A DNA stretch of 7,853 bases from an uncultured Blautia sp. (GTDB taxonomy: Bacteria > Bacillota > Clostridia > Lachnospirales > Lachnospiraceae). This document shows positions 1-7,853 of the stretch, in pieces. Where the stretch lies: the NCBI GenBank assembly GCA_934394545.1, contig CAKRRG010000100.1, positions 1-7,853 on the forward strand, given 5' to 3'. Position 1 is the stretch's first letter. Each line of letters starts with the position of its first letter. The notes under the pieces were generated by a model. The model did no database searches. It was not told the DNA's origin and worked only from the letters and a program-made list of their open reading frames with translations. The position numbers were made by a program, and so were the translations under genes.

Positions 1-234
1 CTTCTTGATTCCATGGCCTATGAGAATATCAGGCTGCAGCAGCATACTGTAAATCCTGATTTTATTGAAGTGCTTCCTGGTATGATGCCTAAAGTAATCA
101 GGAAAATCAGCAAGATGTTAAGAACCCCAATCATCGTAGGTGGATTGATCTCAGAGAAAGAATCTGTAATGGAGGCACTTTCGGCAGGCGCAATTGCAGT
201 TTCCGCAACGAATCATGAGGTATGGAAAATGTAA
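1..234 (+). CDS. glpP: GlpP, glycerol-3-phosphate responsive antiterminator (C-terminal part)
   Basis: Only the last 77 codons are present; the reading frame is open from base 1, so the 5' end lies outside the window. The segment carries the GlpP family C-terminal signature: a stretch reading DFIEVLPGMMPKVI, then TPIIVGGLIS, then an ALSAGAIAVSATNHEVW end, matching the phosphate-binding end of a TIM-barrel fold. In Bacillus subtilis GlpP binds G3P and the leader mRNA of glycerol genes and prevents early termination; it acts in the cytoplasm on RNA. Its position just upstream of G3P-oxidising genes and of a strong leader hairpin at 1218-1275 fits that job. The stop is followed by a separate promoter, so the next gene need not be co-transcribed with it. 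Family assignment is confident; the RNA target is inferred. Confidence 0.9.
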   Translation, partial: LLDSMAYENIRLQQHTVNPDFIEVLPGMMPKVIRKISKMLRTPIIVGGLISEKESVMEALSAGAIAVSATNHEVWKM

Positions 235-255
235 TCGATTTGCGGATCACCGCCC

Positions 256-284
256 TTGCTTTTATCCTTATATCACGTTATACT
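256..284 (+). promoter_or_regulatory. Predicted sigma-A promoter for the NifX-SlyD fusion gene
   Basis: TTGCTT at 256-261 and TATACT at 279-284 are separated by exactly 17 bp, the optimum for the vegetative sigma factor. The -10 matches consensus at 5 of 6 positions and the -35 at 3 of 6. Transcription would start near 291, giving a 5' leader of roughly 27 bases that contains the GGGAGG ribosome site. No operator-like repeat is evident around it. This may be the nearest promoter feeding the downstream dehydrogenase genes through the 1218-1275 hairpin. Confidence 0.6.
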
Positions 285-317
285 ATATGTCATAGGATTA
301 ATGGGAGGATTATACAT

Positions 318-1190
318 ATGAAAATCGCAGCAACATATGATAATGGAAATATTTTTCAGCACTTTGGAAAAACTGAGTTTTTTAAAGTATATGAGGTAGA
401 GGATAATAAGATTATTTCCAGCGAAGTGATCGGTTCTAACGGATTAGGACATGGCGCTCTTGCAGGGCTTCTTGGCGAGCAGGGGATTCATGTGCTGATT
501 TGCGGAGGCCTTGGCGGCGGCGCACAGACTGCTTTGAAAGAGGCAGGAGTGGAAGTCTGCTCCGGAGCAAAGGGAGATGCAGATCAGGCTGTGGAAGCTT
601 ATCTGAGAGGTGAACTTGTATCAACTGGCGCTAACTGTGATCACCATCATCATGAGGAGGGACATTCCTGCGGAGATCACGAGGAAGGCCATTCCTGCGG
701 AGGTCATGAGGAAGGTGGCTGTGGAGGCTGCGGCGGTGGATGTGGTTCCAGACCTGTGATTACCGGACCAAATGTTGGTAAGACCTGCCGTACTCATTAT
801 AGAGGAACCTTTAATGATGGAACTCAGTTTGATTCTTCCTATGACCGTGGAGAACCGCTGGAGTTCATTTGTGGAGCTGGTCAGATGATCAAGGGATTCG
901 ATGAAGCAGTTGCCAATATGGAAGTTGGCCAGGTTGTAGATGTTCACCTGATGCCGGAAGAAGCATATGGATTGCCGAATCCAGATGCGATCTTTACTCT
1001 TGAAATCACACAGCTTCCAGGTTCCGAGGACCTTACCGTAGGACAGCAGGTATACCTGTCTAACCAGTACGGACAGCCTTTCCCGGTTAAGGTAACCGCG
1101 AAAGATGAGAAGACAATTACCTTTGATGCGAATCATGAGATGGCTGGGAAGGAACTGAATTTCAAGATTGAGCTTGTAGAAGTAAAATAA
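318..1190 (+). CDS. NifX/NifB-like cofactor-binding domain fused to SlyD-type FKBP peptidyl-prolyl isomerase
   Basis: The protein has 290 residues. Residues 1-105 form a dinitrogenase iron-molybdenum cofactor family domain (NifX/NifB type): MKIAATYDNG start, ICGGLGGGAQTAL at 61-73, GDADQAVEAYLRGEL at 86-100. Residues 107-143 are a linker with eight His and six Cys in a Gly/Glu background, including HHHH at 109-112 and CGGCGGGC at 135-142. Residues 155-290 are an FKBP of SlyD type: YRGTFNDGTQFDSS, a GQMIKGF motif, EEAYG at 214-218, then the insert-in-flap chaperone domain to about 278 (VKVTAKDEKTITFD, NHEMAGKEL). SlyD normally carries its metal-binding tail at the C terminus; here a comparable segment joins the two domains. 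The ATG at 318 is chosen because GGGAGG at 303-308 sits 9 bases before it; the in-frame ATG at 222 overlaps glpP and would add 32 unlike residues. No signal peptide, so cytoplasmic. Likely role (inference): metal or Fe-S handling plus folding help, perhaps for the redox enzymes downstream. No nitrogenase genes are visible. Confidence 0.85.
   Translation: MKIAATYDNGNIFQHFGKTEFFKVYEVEDNKIISSEVIGSNGLGHGALAGLLGEQGIHVLICGGLGGGAQTALKEAGVEVCSGAKGDADQAVEAYLRGELVSTGANCDHHHHEEGHSCGDHEEGHSCGGHEEGGCGGCGGGCGSRPVITGPNVGKTCRTHYRGTFNDGTQFDSSYDRGEPLEFICGAGQMIKGFDEAVANMEVGQVVDVHLMPEEAYGLPNPDAIFTLEITQLPGSEDLTVGQQVYLSNQYGQPFPVKVTAKDEKTITFDANHEMAGKELNFKIELVEVK
651..728 (+). repeat. In-gene 27-base tandem repeat encoding HEEGHSCGx metal-binding units
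   Basis: Two full 27-base units (651-677 and 678-704) encode HEEGHSCGD and HEEGHSCGG. A third, degenerate unit from 705 encodes HEEGGCGG. Copies differ mainly at third codon positions (for example gga/ggc, cat/cac), showing that the peptide rather than the DNA has been kept constant. The repeat builds the His/Cys linker between the NifX and FKBP domains. The copy number may vary between strains. Confidence 0.75.
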
Positions 1191-1217
1191 CAAAATATAG
1201 GAATGGCGTGAGATGAG

Positions 1218-1275
1218 AGAGCCTGACAGGATAACTACACAGGAAAGTGTGGTTACTTGTCGGGCTCTTTTTCTT
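1218..1275 (+). terminator. Long intrinsic terminator hairpin; candidate GlpP-controlled leader attenuator
   Basis: Bases 1218-1240 pair with 1247-1268 as a 22-bp stem with three G-U pairs and one bulged A (1231), closed by the six-base loop AGGAAA. The 3' arm runs straight into TTTTTCTT (1268-1275), the usual form of a Rho-independent terminator. It starts 28 bases after the stop of the NifX-SlyD gene and ends only 30 bases before the dehydrogenase ATG at 1306, 15 of them before its ribosome site. No promoter can fit after it, so the downstream genes must be reached by readthrough. With GlpP encoded just upstream, regulated antitermination is the natural reading, but GlpP binding is inferred, not visible. 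Confidence 0.8.
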
Positions 1276-1305
1276 AAAGGAAATCCGAAAAGGAGTGAGT
1301 TTAAA

Positions 1306-2742
1306 ATGTATGATGTAATCATTATCGGAGCTGGAGTTTCAGGAGCAGCGACAGCAAGAGAACTGTCGCGATATAAAGTAAAAGCGTGTGTAATAGAAAA
1401 AGAAGAAGATGTATGCTGCGGTACTTCCAAAGCAAATAGTGCAATTGTTCATGCCGGTTATGATGCCACGGAAGGTTCCCTGATGGCAAAGCTGAATGTG
1501 AGAGGAAATCAGATGATGGAGCAGCTTTCCAGAGAACTGGACTTTCCATTTAAAAGAAACGGTTCCCTGGTTGTATGTCTGCGGGAAGAAGATATGCCAA
1601 AGCTTCAGGAATTGCACCACAGAGGCGTTGCAAACGGTGTTCCGGATTTGAGGATTCTGAATGGTGAGGAATTAAAAGAAATGGAACCGAATATTTCGGA
1701 TCAGGCTTATGCTGCGCTTTACGCGCCTACCGGTGGAATTGTATGCCCGTTCCATATGAATATCGCAATGGCTGAGAATGCAAACGAAAATGGTGTTGAA
1801 TTTAAATTTGATACGGAAGTTAAAGATATTAAACCAATAGAGAAGGGCTGGGAGATTCATACAAATAATGGTGTTTTTCAGACCAGATACGTAGTAAATG
1901 CAGCCGGTGTTTATGCAGACAGACTTCACAATATGGTAAGTAAGAGAAAAATCCATATCACGCCAAGAAGAGGAGATTACTGTCTGCTGGATAAGAGTGC
2001 AGGAAATCATGTGAGCAAAACAATCTTCGCACTTCCTGGCAAATATGGAAAAGGAGTTCTGGTTGCCCCTACAGTTCATGGCAATCTGATTCTCGGACCA
2101 ACTGCAATTGATATTGAAAACCGGGAAGGAACCAATACCACCAGAGAAGGGCTGGATCAAGTGCTTGAAAAAGCAGGAATGAATGTGAAAAATCTTCCCC
2201 TTCGACAGGTAATCACTTCATTCGCAGGACTTCGTGCACATGAAGACGGTAACGAGTTCTTGATCGGAGAACTGGAAGATGCAAAAGGATTTATTGACTG
2301 TGCAGGCATTGAATCTCCGGGACTTTCCAGCGCCCCGGCCATTGGCGAGATGGTAGCGCTGCTTCTGAAAGAAAAAATGGGGCTGGAAGAAAAAGAAGAT
2401 TTTGTGTCAGTGAGAAAGGGAATCTTGGATCCGAAAACCCTCAGCAAAGAAGAATGGAATGCACTGATCAGAGAAAAACCAGAATATGGAAATATTGTCT
2501 GCCGCTGTGAAAAGGTTACAGAAGGGGAAATCATCGATGCAATCAGAAGACCTCTGGGCGCAAAATCCCTGGACGGGGTGAAACGCAGAACAAGAGCCGG
2601 TATGGGGCGCTGTCAGGCTGGCTTCTGTTCTCCCAGAACAATGGAAATTCTGGCAAGAGAACGAAAGGTAAGCATGTTTGATATTACGAAATCCGGTGGA
2701 GCATCTGACATTATCACGGATTATAATAAAGATTCGTTATAA
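1306..2742 (+). CDS. GlpA-like FAD-dependent glycerol-3-phosphate dehydrogenase with C-terminal [2Fe-2S] BFD domain
   Basis: The protein has 478 residues. Residues 1-33 hold the FAD Rossmann motif GAGVSG (8-13) with Glu31 ending the second strand. TSKANSAIVHAG at 40-51 is the DAO-family flavin segment, and GLRA near 308-311 contains the Arg (310) that in this family usually holds the substrate carboxylate or phosphate. Residues 396-445 form a BFD-like [2Fe-2S] domain with CRC (Cys399, Cys401) and CQAGFC (Cys436, Cys441). This layout matches GlpA-type anaerobic G3P dehydrogenases, which oxidise G3P to dihydroxyacetone phosphate; the related L-2-hydroxyglutarate oxidases are the main alternative, but GlpP next door favours G3P. 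ATG 1306 is preferred: AGGAG at 1291-1295 lies 10 bases upstream, and an in-frame ATG at 1213 would translate through the terminator hairpin. No membrane segment or signal peptide, so cytoplasmic. First of three closely packed genes. Confidence 0.85.
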   Translation: MYDVIIIGAGVSGAATARELSRYKVKACVIEKEEDVCCGTSKANSAIVHAGYDATEGSLMAKLNVRGNQMMEQLSRELDFPFKRNGSLVVCLREEDMPKLQELHHRGVANGVPDLRILNGEELKEMEPNISDQAYAALYAPTGGIVCPFHMNIAMAENANENGVEFKFDTEVKDIKPIEKGWEIHTNNGVFQTRYVVNAAGVYADRLHNMVSKRKIHITPRRGDYCLLDKSAGNHVSKTIFALPGKYGKGVLVAPTVHGNLILGPTAIDIENREGTNTTREGLDQVLEKAGMNVKNLPLRQVITSFAGLRAHEDGNEFLIGELEDAKGFIDCAGIESPGLSSAPAIGEMVALLLKEKMGLEEKEDFVSVRKGILDPKTLSKEEWNALIREKPEYGNIVCRCEKVTEGEIIDAIRRPLGAKSLDGVKRRTRAGMGRCQAGFCSPRTMEILARERKVSMFDITKSGGASDIITDYNKDSL

Positions 2743-2759
2743 AAGGGAGGCATTGAGGC

Positions 2760-4028
2760 ATGAGAGCTTATGATATTGTTATTATCGGAGGCGGTCCAGC
2801 GGGACTTGCGGCAGCTATTTCCGCAAAGAAAAGCGGAGTTGACAGCATCCTGATTCTGGAAAGAGACAGGGAGCTTGGCGGAATTCTGAATCAGTGCATT
2901 CATAACGGATTCGGACTTCATACATTTAAAGAGGAGCTGACCGGACCGGAATATGCAGCACGTTTTATTGAACAGGTAAAAGAGCTGAATATTGAATATA
3001 AATTAAATACAATGGTTATGGATATTTGTTCACAGAAAATTGTTACAGCAATGAACCGGGAAGAAGGTCTTTTTGAAATTCAGGCAAAAGCGGTTGTTCT
3101 GGCAATGGGATGCAGAGAACGTTCCAGAGGTGCGCTTAACATTCCCGGATATCGCCCAGCTGGGATTTTTTCCGCAGGTACGGCACAGAGGCTGGTAAAT
3201 ATAGAAGGGTATATGCCAGGAAAAGAAGTTGTGATCCTGGGCTCCGGAGATATTGGTCTGATCATGGCAAGACGAATGACCCTTGAAGGTGCAAAGGTTA
3301 AGGTGGTTGCGGAGCTGATGCCTTATTCCGGCGGACTGAAGCGAAATATTGTTCAGTGTCTGGATGATTATGGAATTCCGCTGAAGCTCAGTCATACGGT
3401 TGTAGATATTAAAGGAAAAGAGCGCCTGGAAGGTGTTACGCTGGCACAGGTGGATAGTCATGGAAAACCCATTCCGGGAACAGAAGAAGAATACAGCTGT
3501 GATACCCTTCTCCTTTCGGTAGGTCTGATTCCGGAAAATGAAATTTCAAGAGGCATGGGTGTGGATATGAATCCTGTTACATCAGGTCCAAATGTAAATG
3601 AAAGTCTGGAGACAAATCTGGAAGGTGTTTTTGCATGTGGAAATGTACTGCATGTTCATGATCTGGTGGACTTTGTATCTGAAGAGGCAAAAGCGGCAGG
3701 AAGAAACGCCGCCAGGTATGTAAAAGCAGGAAAAGAGCAGAGATCAGAAGGAAAGGTAATTCAGATAAATCCGGTTGCAGGAGTCAGATATACGGTTCCG
3801 GGAACTGTTCAGGTAAGCCGTATGGACGAAAATCTTACGGTACGTTTCCGTGTGGGAGGTGTTTATACCAATTGCTATATCAGTGCTTATTTCGATAATG
3901 AGAGAGTAATCCACAAGAAACGCCCGGTTGTTGCACCTGGTGAAATGGAAGAGATTAAGCTGACGAAAGATATGCTTTTGAGATATCCGGATCTGCAGAC
4001 GATCACAGTGAAAATTGAGGAGAACTAG
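2760..4028 (+). CDS. FAD/NAD(P)-dependent oxidoreductase, second subunit of the G3P dehydrogenase module
   Basis: The protein has 422 residues. GGGPAG at 10-15 is the FAD Rossmann motif. LNQCIHNGFG lies at 43-52, and AMGCRER at 115-121 resembles the strand before the NAD-binding domain. A second Rossmann motif, VVILGSGDIG at 157-166, should bind NAD(P). ACGNVLHVHDLVDFVSEEAKAAGR toward residue 310 is the closing FAD motif. After about residue 340 there is a short C-terminal domain with no motif I recognise. The fold is that of the two-dinucleotide pyridine nucleotide-disulfide oxidoreductases, but no CxxC redox disulfide is present, so it probably passes electrons between flavin and NAD(P)H or Fe-S partners. 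GGGAGG at 2745-2750 precedes the ATG by 9 bases, and the gene follows the dehydrogenase by 17 bases. It takes the place of GlpB in this locus, although it is not a close GlpB match. The partnership with its neighbours is inferred from gene order. Confidence 0.8.
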   Translation: MRAYDIVIIGGGPAGLAAAISAKKSGVDSILILERDRELGGILNQCIHNGFGLHTFKEELTGPEYAARFIEQVKELNIEYKLNTMVMDICSQKIVTAMNREEGLFEIQAKAVVLAMGCRERSRGALNIPGYRPAGIFSAGTAQRLVNIEGYMPGKEVVILGSGDIGLIMARRMTLEGAKVKVVAELMPYSGGLKRNIVQCLDDYGIPLKLSHTVVDIKGKERLEGVTLAQVDSHGKPIPGTEEEYSCDTLLLSVGLIPENEISRGMGVDMNPVTSGPNVNESLETNLEGVFACGNVLHVHDLVDFVSEEAKAAGRNAARYVKAGKEQRSEGKVIQINPVAGVRYTVPGTVQVSRMDENLTVRFRVGGVYTNCYISAYFDNERVIHKKRPVVAPGEMEEIKLTKDMLLRYPDLQTITVKIEEN

Positions 4029-4031
4029 GTT

Positions 4032-4391
4032 ATGGAAGAGAGAAAATTAACATGTATCGGCTGCCCTATGGGCTGTCCTCTTACCGTGGTAATGAATGGG
4101 AAAGAGGTGGTGAGCGTTACAGGAAATACCTGTAAGCGAGGAGAGGTATACGCCAGAAAAGAAGTGACGGATCCAACAAGAATTGTAACCTCTACGGTGC
4201 GTGTGTCAGGGGGCAGCATTGATATGGTATCCGTAAAAACGAAGGAAGACATTCCGAAGGATAAAATTTTCCAGTGCGTAAGGGATCTGAAAGGAATTCA
4301 GATTCCGGCACCGGTTCACATTGGAGATGTGATTTTAACAAATGTGGCAGGTACAGGTGTGGATATTGTGGCTACGAAGAATGTAGAATAA
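4032..4391 (+). CDS. DUF1667 small CxxCxxxC protein, probable Fe-S subunit
   Basis: The protein has 119 residues, the usual size for this family. The N terminus has Cys8, Cys11 and Cys15 (CIGCPMGC) and a fourth Cys at 34 in GNTCKRGE. This spacing resembles the [4Fe-4S] site at the start of molybdopterin oxidoreductases, so an Fe-S cluster is likely but not proven. The remainder (TDPTRIVTSTVRV, VKTKEDIPKDKIFQCV, PVHIGDVILTNVAGTGVDIVAT) is the conserved body of the family, without known catalytic residues. The gene begins 3 bases after the preceding stop. Its ribosome site GAGGAG (4017-4022) lies inside the end of that gene, so translation is probably coupled. Family members commonly travel with this same dehydrogenase pair, as I recall also in Thermotoga, which supports a role as electron-transfer or assembly subunit. 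Confidence 0.8.
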   Translation: MEERKLTCIGCPMGCPLTVVMNGKEVVSVTGNTCKRGEVYARKEVTDPTRIVTSTVRVSGGSIDMVSVKTKEDIPKDKIFQCVRDLKGIQIPAPVHIGDVILTNVAGTGVDIVATKNVE

Positions 4392-4504
4392 ATAATAGTT
4401 AAGTGCTATATTACAAAAAAAATACCAATTTATCAAGATAAAATGCTACCATGATAATGTAATAAATGAACAAAAAATAGAGAAAAAATAAGAAAATTTT
4501 ATGC

Positions 4505-4540
4505 AAAATAGAAGGAAATCAAAGAAAAACAGAAGGAAAT
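4505..4540 (+). promoter_or_regulatory. Direct-repeat activator site upstream of the beta-galactosidase promoter (AraC-type spacing)
   Basis: AAAATAGAAGGAAAT (4505-4519) and AAAACAGAAGGAAAT (4526-4540) match at 14 of 15 positions. Their start-to-start distance is 21 bp, two helical turns, so both copies face the same side of the DNA. The second copy ends 4 bases before the -35 position of the promoter at 4545-4573. This is the geometry known for AraC-family activators such as AraC at I1/I2. A weaker A-rich resemblance at 4474-4489 is not counted. The surrounding DNA is A-rich, so some chance of coincidence remains; no activator gene is in the window. Confidence 0.5.
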
Positions 4541-4544
4541 TCCA

Positions 4545-4573
4545 TGTACTTATTCCAAAAACAATGGTATAGT
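4545..4573 (+). promoter_or_regulatory. Predicted extended -10 promoter for the beta-galactosidase gene
   Basis: TATAGT at 4568-4573 is preceded by TG at 4565-4566 with one base between, an extended -10 element. At the optimal 17-bp spacing the -35 hexamer is TGTACT (4545-4550), only 3 of 6 to consensus, which suggests need for an activator. The expected start is near 4580, giving an untranslated leader of roughly 68 bases. Confidence 0.55.
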
Positions 4574-4581
4574 CATGCAAG

Positions 4582-4591
4582 CAAGCGCTTG
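4582..4591. promoter_or_regulatory. Perfect palindrome at the transcription start, candidate LacI-family operator
   Basis: CAAGCGCTTG is a perfect 10-bp palindrome with a central CG, the core pattern AAnCGnTT used by many LacI-family repressors. It sits 8-17 bases after the -10 hexamer, so a bound protein would block initiation. It matches only the middle of the catabolite-response (cre) consensus: the outer TG and CA are missing, so a sugar-specific repressor is as likely as CcpA. Confidence 0.5.
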
Positions 4592-4605
4592 AGGTAATAT
4601 TTTAA

Positions 4606-7853
<3,248 letters not shown>

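Noticed and set aside
222..317. Upstream in-frame ATG that would add 32 residues to the NifX-SlyD protein
   Set aside because: It overlaps the end of glpP and spans the predicted promoter. The MKIAATYDNG start typical of the family is at 318 with a well-placed GGGAGG.
640..656. CACCATCATCATCAT-like run resembling a cloning His tag
   Set aside because: It encodes only four His within a natural Cys/His/Gly linker with repeat structure and no vector sequence nearby.
1160..1217. Promoter just before the leader hairpin (TTGAGC with CAAAAT at 17 bp, or TTGTAG with TATAGG at 16 bp)
   Set aside because: Both are poor matches and lie inside or at the end of the upstream gene. They remain possible but not supportable; even if real, transcription would still meet the hairpin.
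1213..1305. In-frame ATG extending the dehydrogenase by 31 residues
   Set aside because: The added codons are the terminator hairpin itself. The FAD motif normally begins within a few residues of the start, and AGGAG at 1291 fits ATG 1306.
621..2534. Long open frames on the minus strand, including one of 269 codons (621-1430)
   Set aside because: They lie opposite confidently assigned genes, have low-complexity or unnatural composition and no recognisable motif, and arise from codon bias of the + strand genes.
4429..4442. TTTATCAAGATAAA palindrome after the DUF1667 gene as a terminator
   Set aside because: The loop would be two bases, the stem is nearly all A-T, and no T tract follows on the + strand. 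A run of T on the minus strand has no gene to terminate.
4577..4594. A full catabolite-response (cre) element
   Set aside because: Only the central AAGCGCTT fits. The conserved outer TG and CA are absent at the required distance.

Overview
The window looks like chromosome of a low-GC anaerobic Firmicute, most likely a gut Lachnospiraceae member (Blautia/Ruminococcus/Roseburia-like). The signs are strong AGGAGG-type ribosome sites, A/T-rich intergenic DNA, frequent AGA arginine codons, a GlpP-type antiterminator and a secreted LacZ-type enzyme. This placement is inference from gene content and style, not from a marker gene. All real genes are on the + strand. I see no rRNA, tRNA, mobile element, CRISPR array or phage gene.

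Bases 1-4391 are a glycerol-3-phosphate (G3P) locus. It opens with the C-terminal end of GlpP, the G3P-responsive RNA-binding antiterminator. A well-formed promoter (256-284) follows, then a 290-residue fusion of a NifX/NifB-like cofactor-binding domain, a Cys/His/Gly metal-binding linker and a SlyD-type FKBP prolyl isomerase. A long intrinsic terminator hairpin (1218-1275) comes next, only 30 bases ahead of the next start codon. Three tightly spaced genes follow: a GlpA-like FAD dehydrogenase with a C-terminal [2Fe-2S] BFD domain, a second FAD/NAD(P) oxidoreductase, and a small CxxCxxxC DUF1667 protein. Together they look like a soluble G3P-oxidising complex lacking the usual GlpC subunit. 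Because there is no room for a promoter between the hairpin and the first dehydrogenase gene, transcription must pass through the hairpin. That makes it a strong candidate for the GlpP control site.

Bases 4392-4647 are an A-rich control region with no visible terminator for the glp genes. It holds an extended -10 promoter, a perfect 10-bp palindrome at the expected transcription start, and two 15-bp direct repeats spaced exactly 21 bp and abutting the -35 region, an arrangement typical of AraC-family activator sites.

Bases 4648-7853 encode the first 1068 residues of a secreted GH2 beta-galactosidase that runs off the window. It has a Sec signal peptide, conserved LacZ catalytic residues, and a LamG/concanavalin-like domain of about 235 residues inserted inside the catalytic barrel. 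Nothing seen here is clearly a new defence or mobile system. The most unusual items are the NifX-linker-SlyD fusion inside a glp locus, the predicted leader attenuator, and the two-signal promoter of the beta-galactosidase gene.
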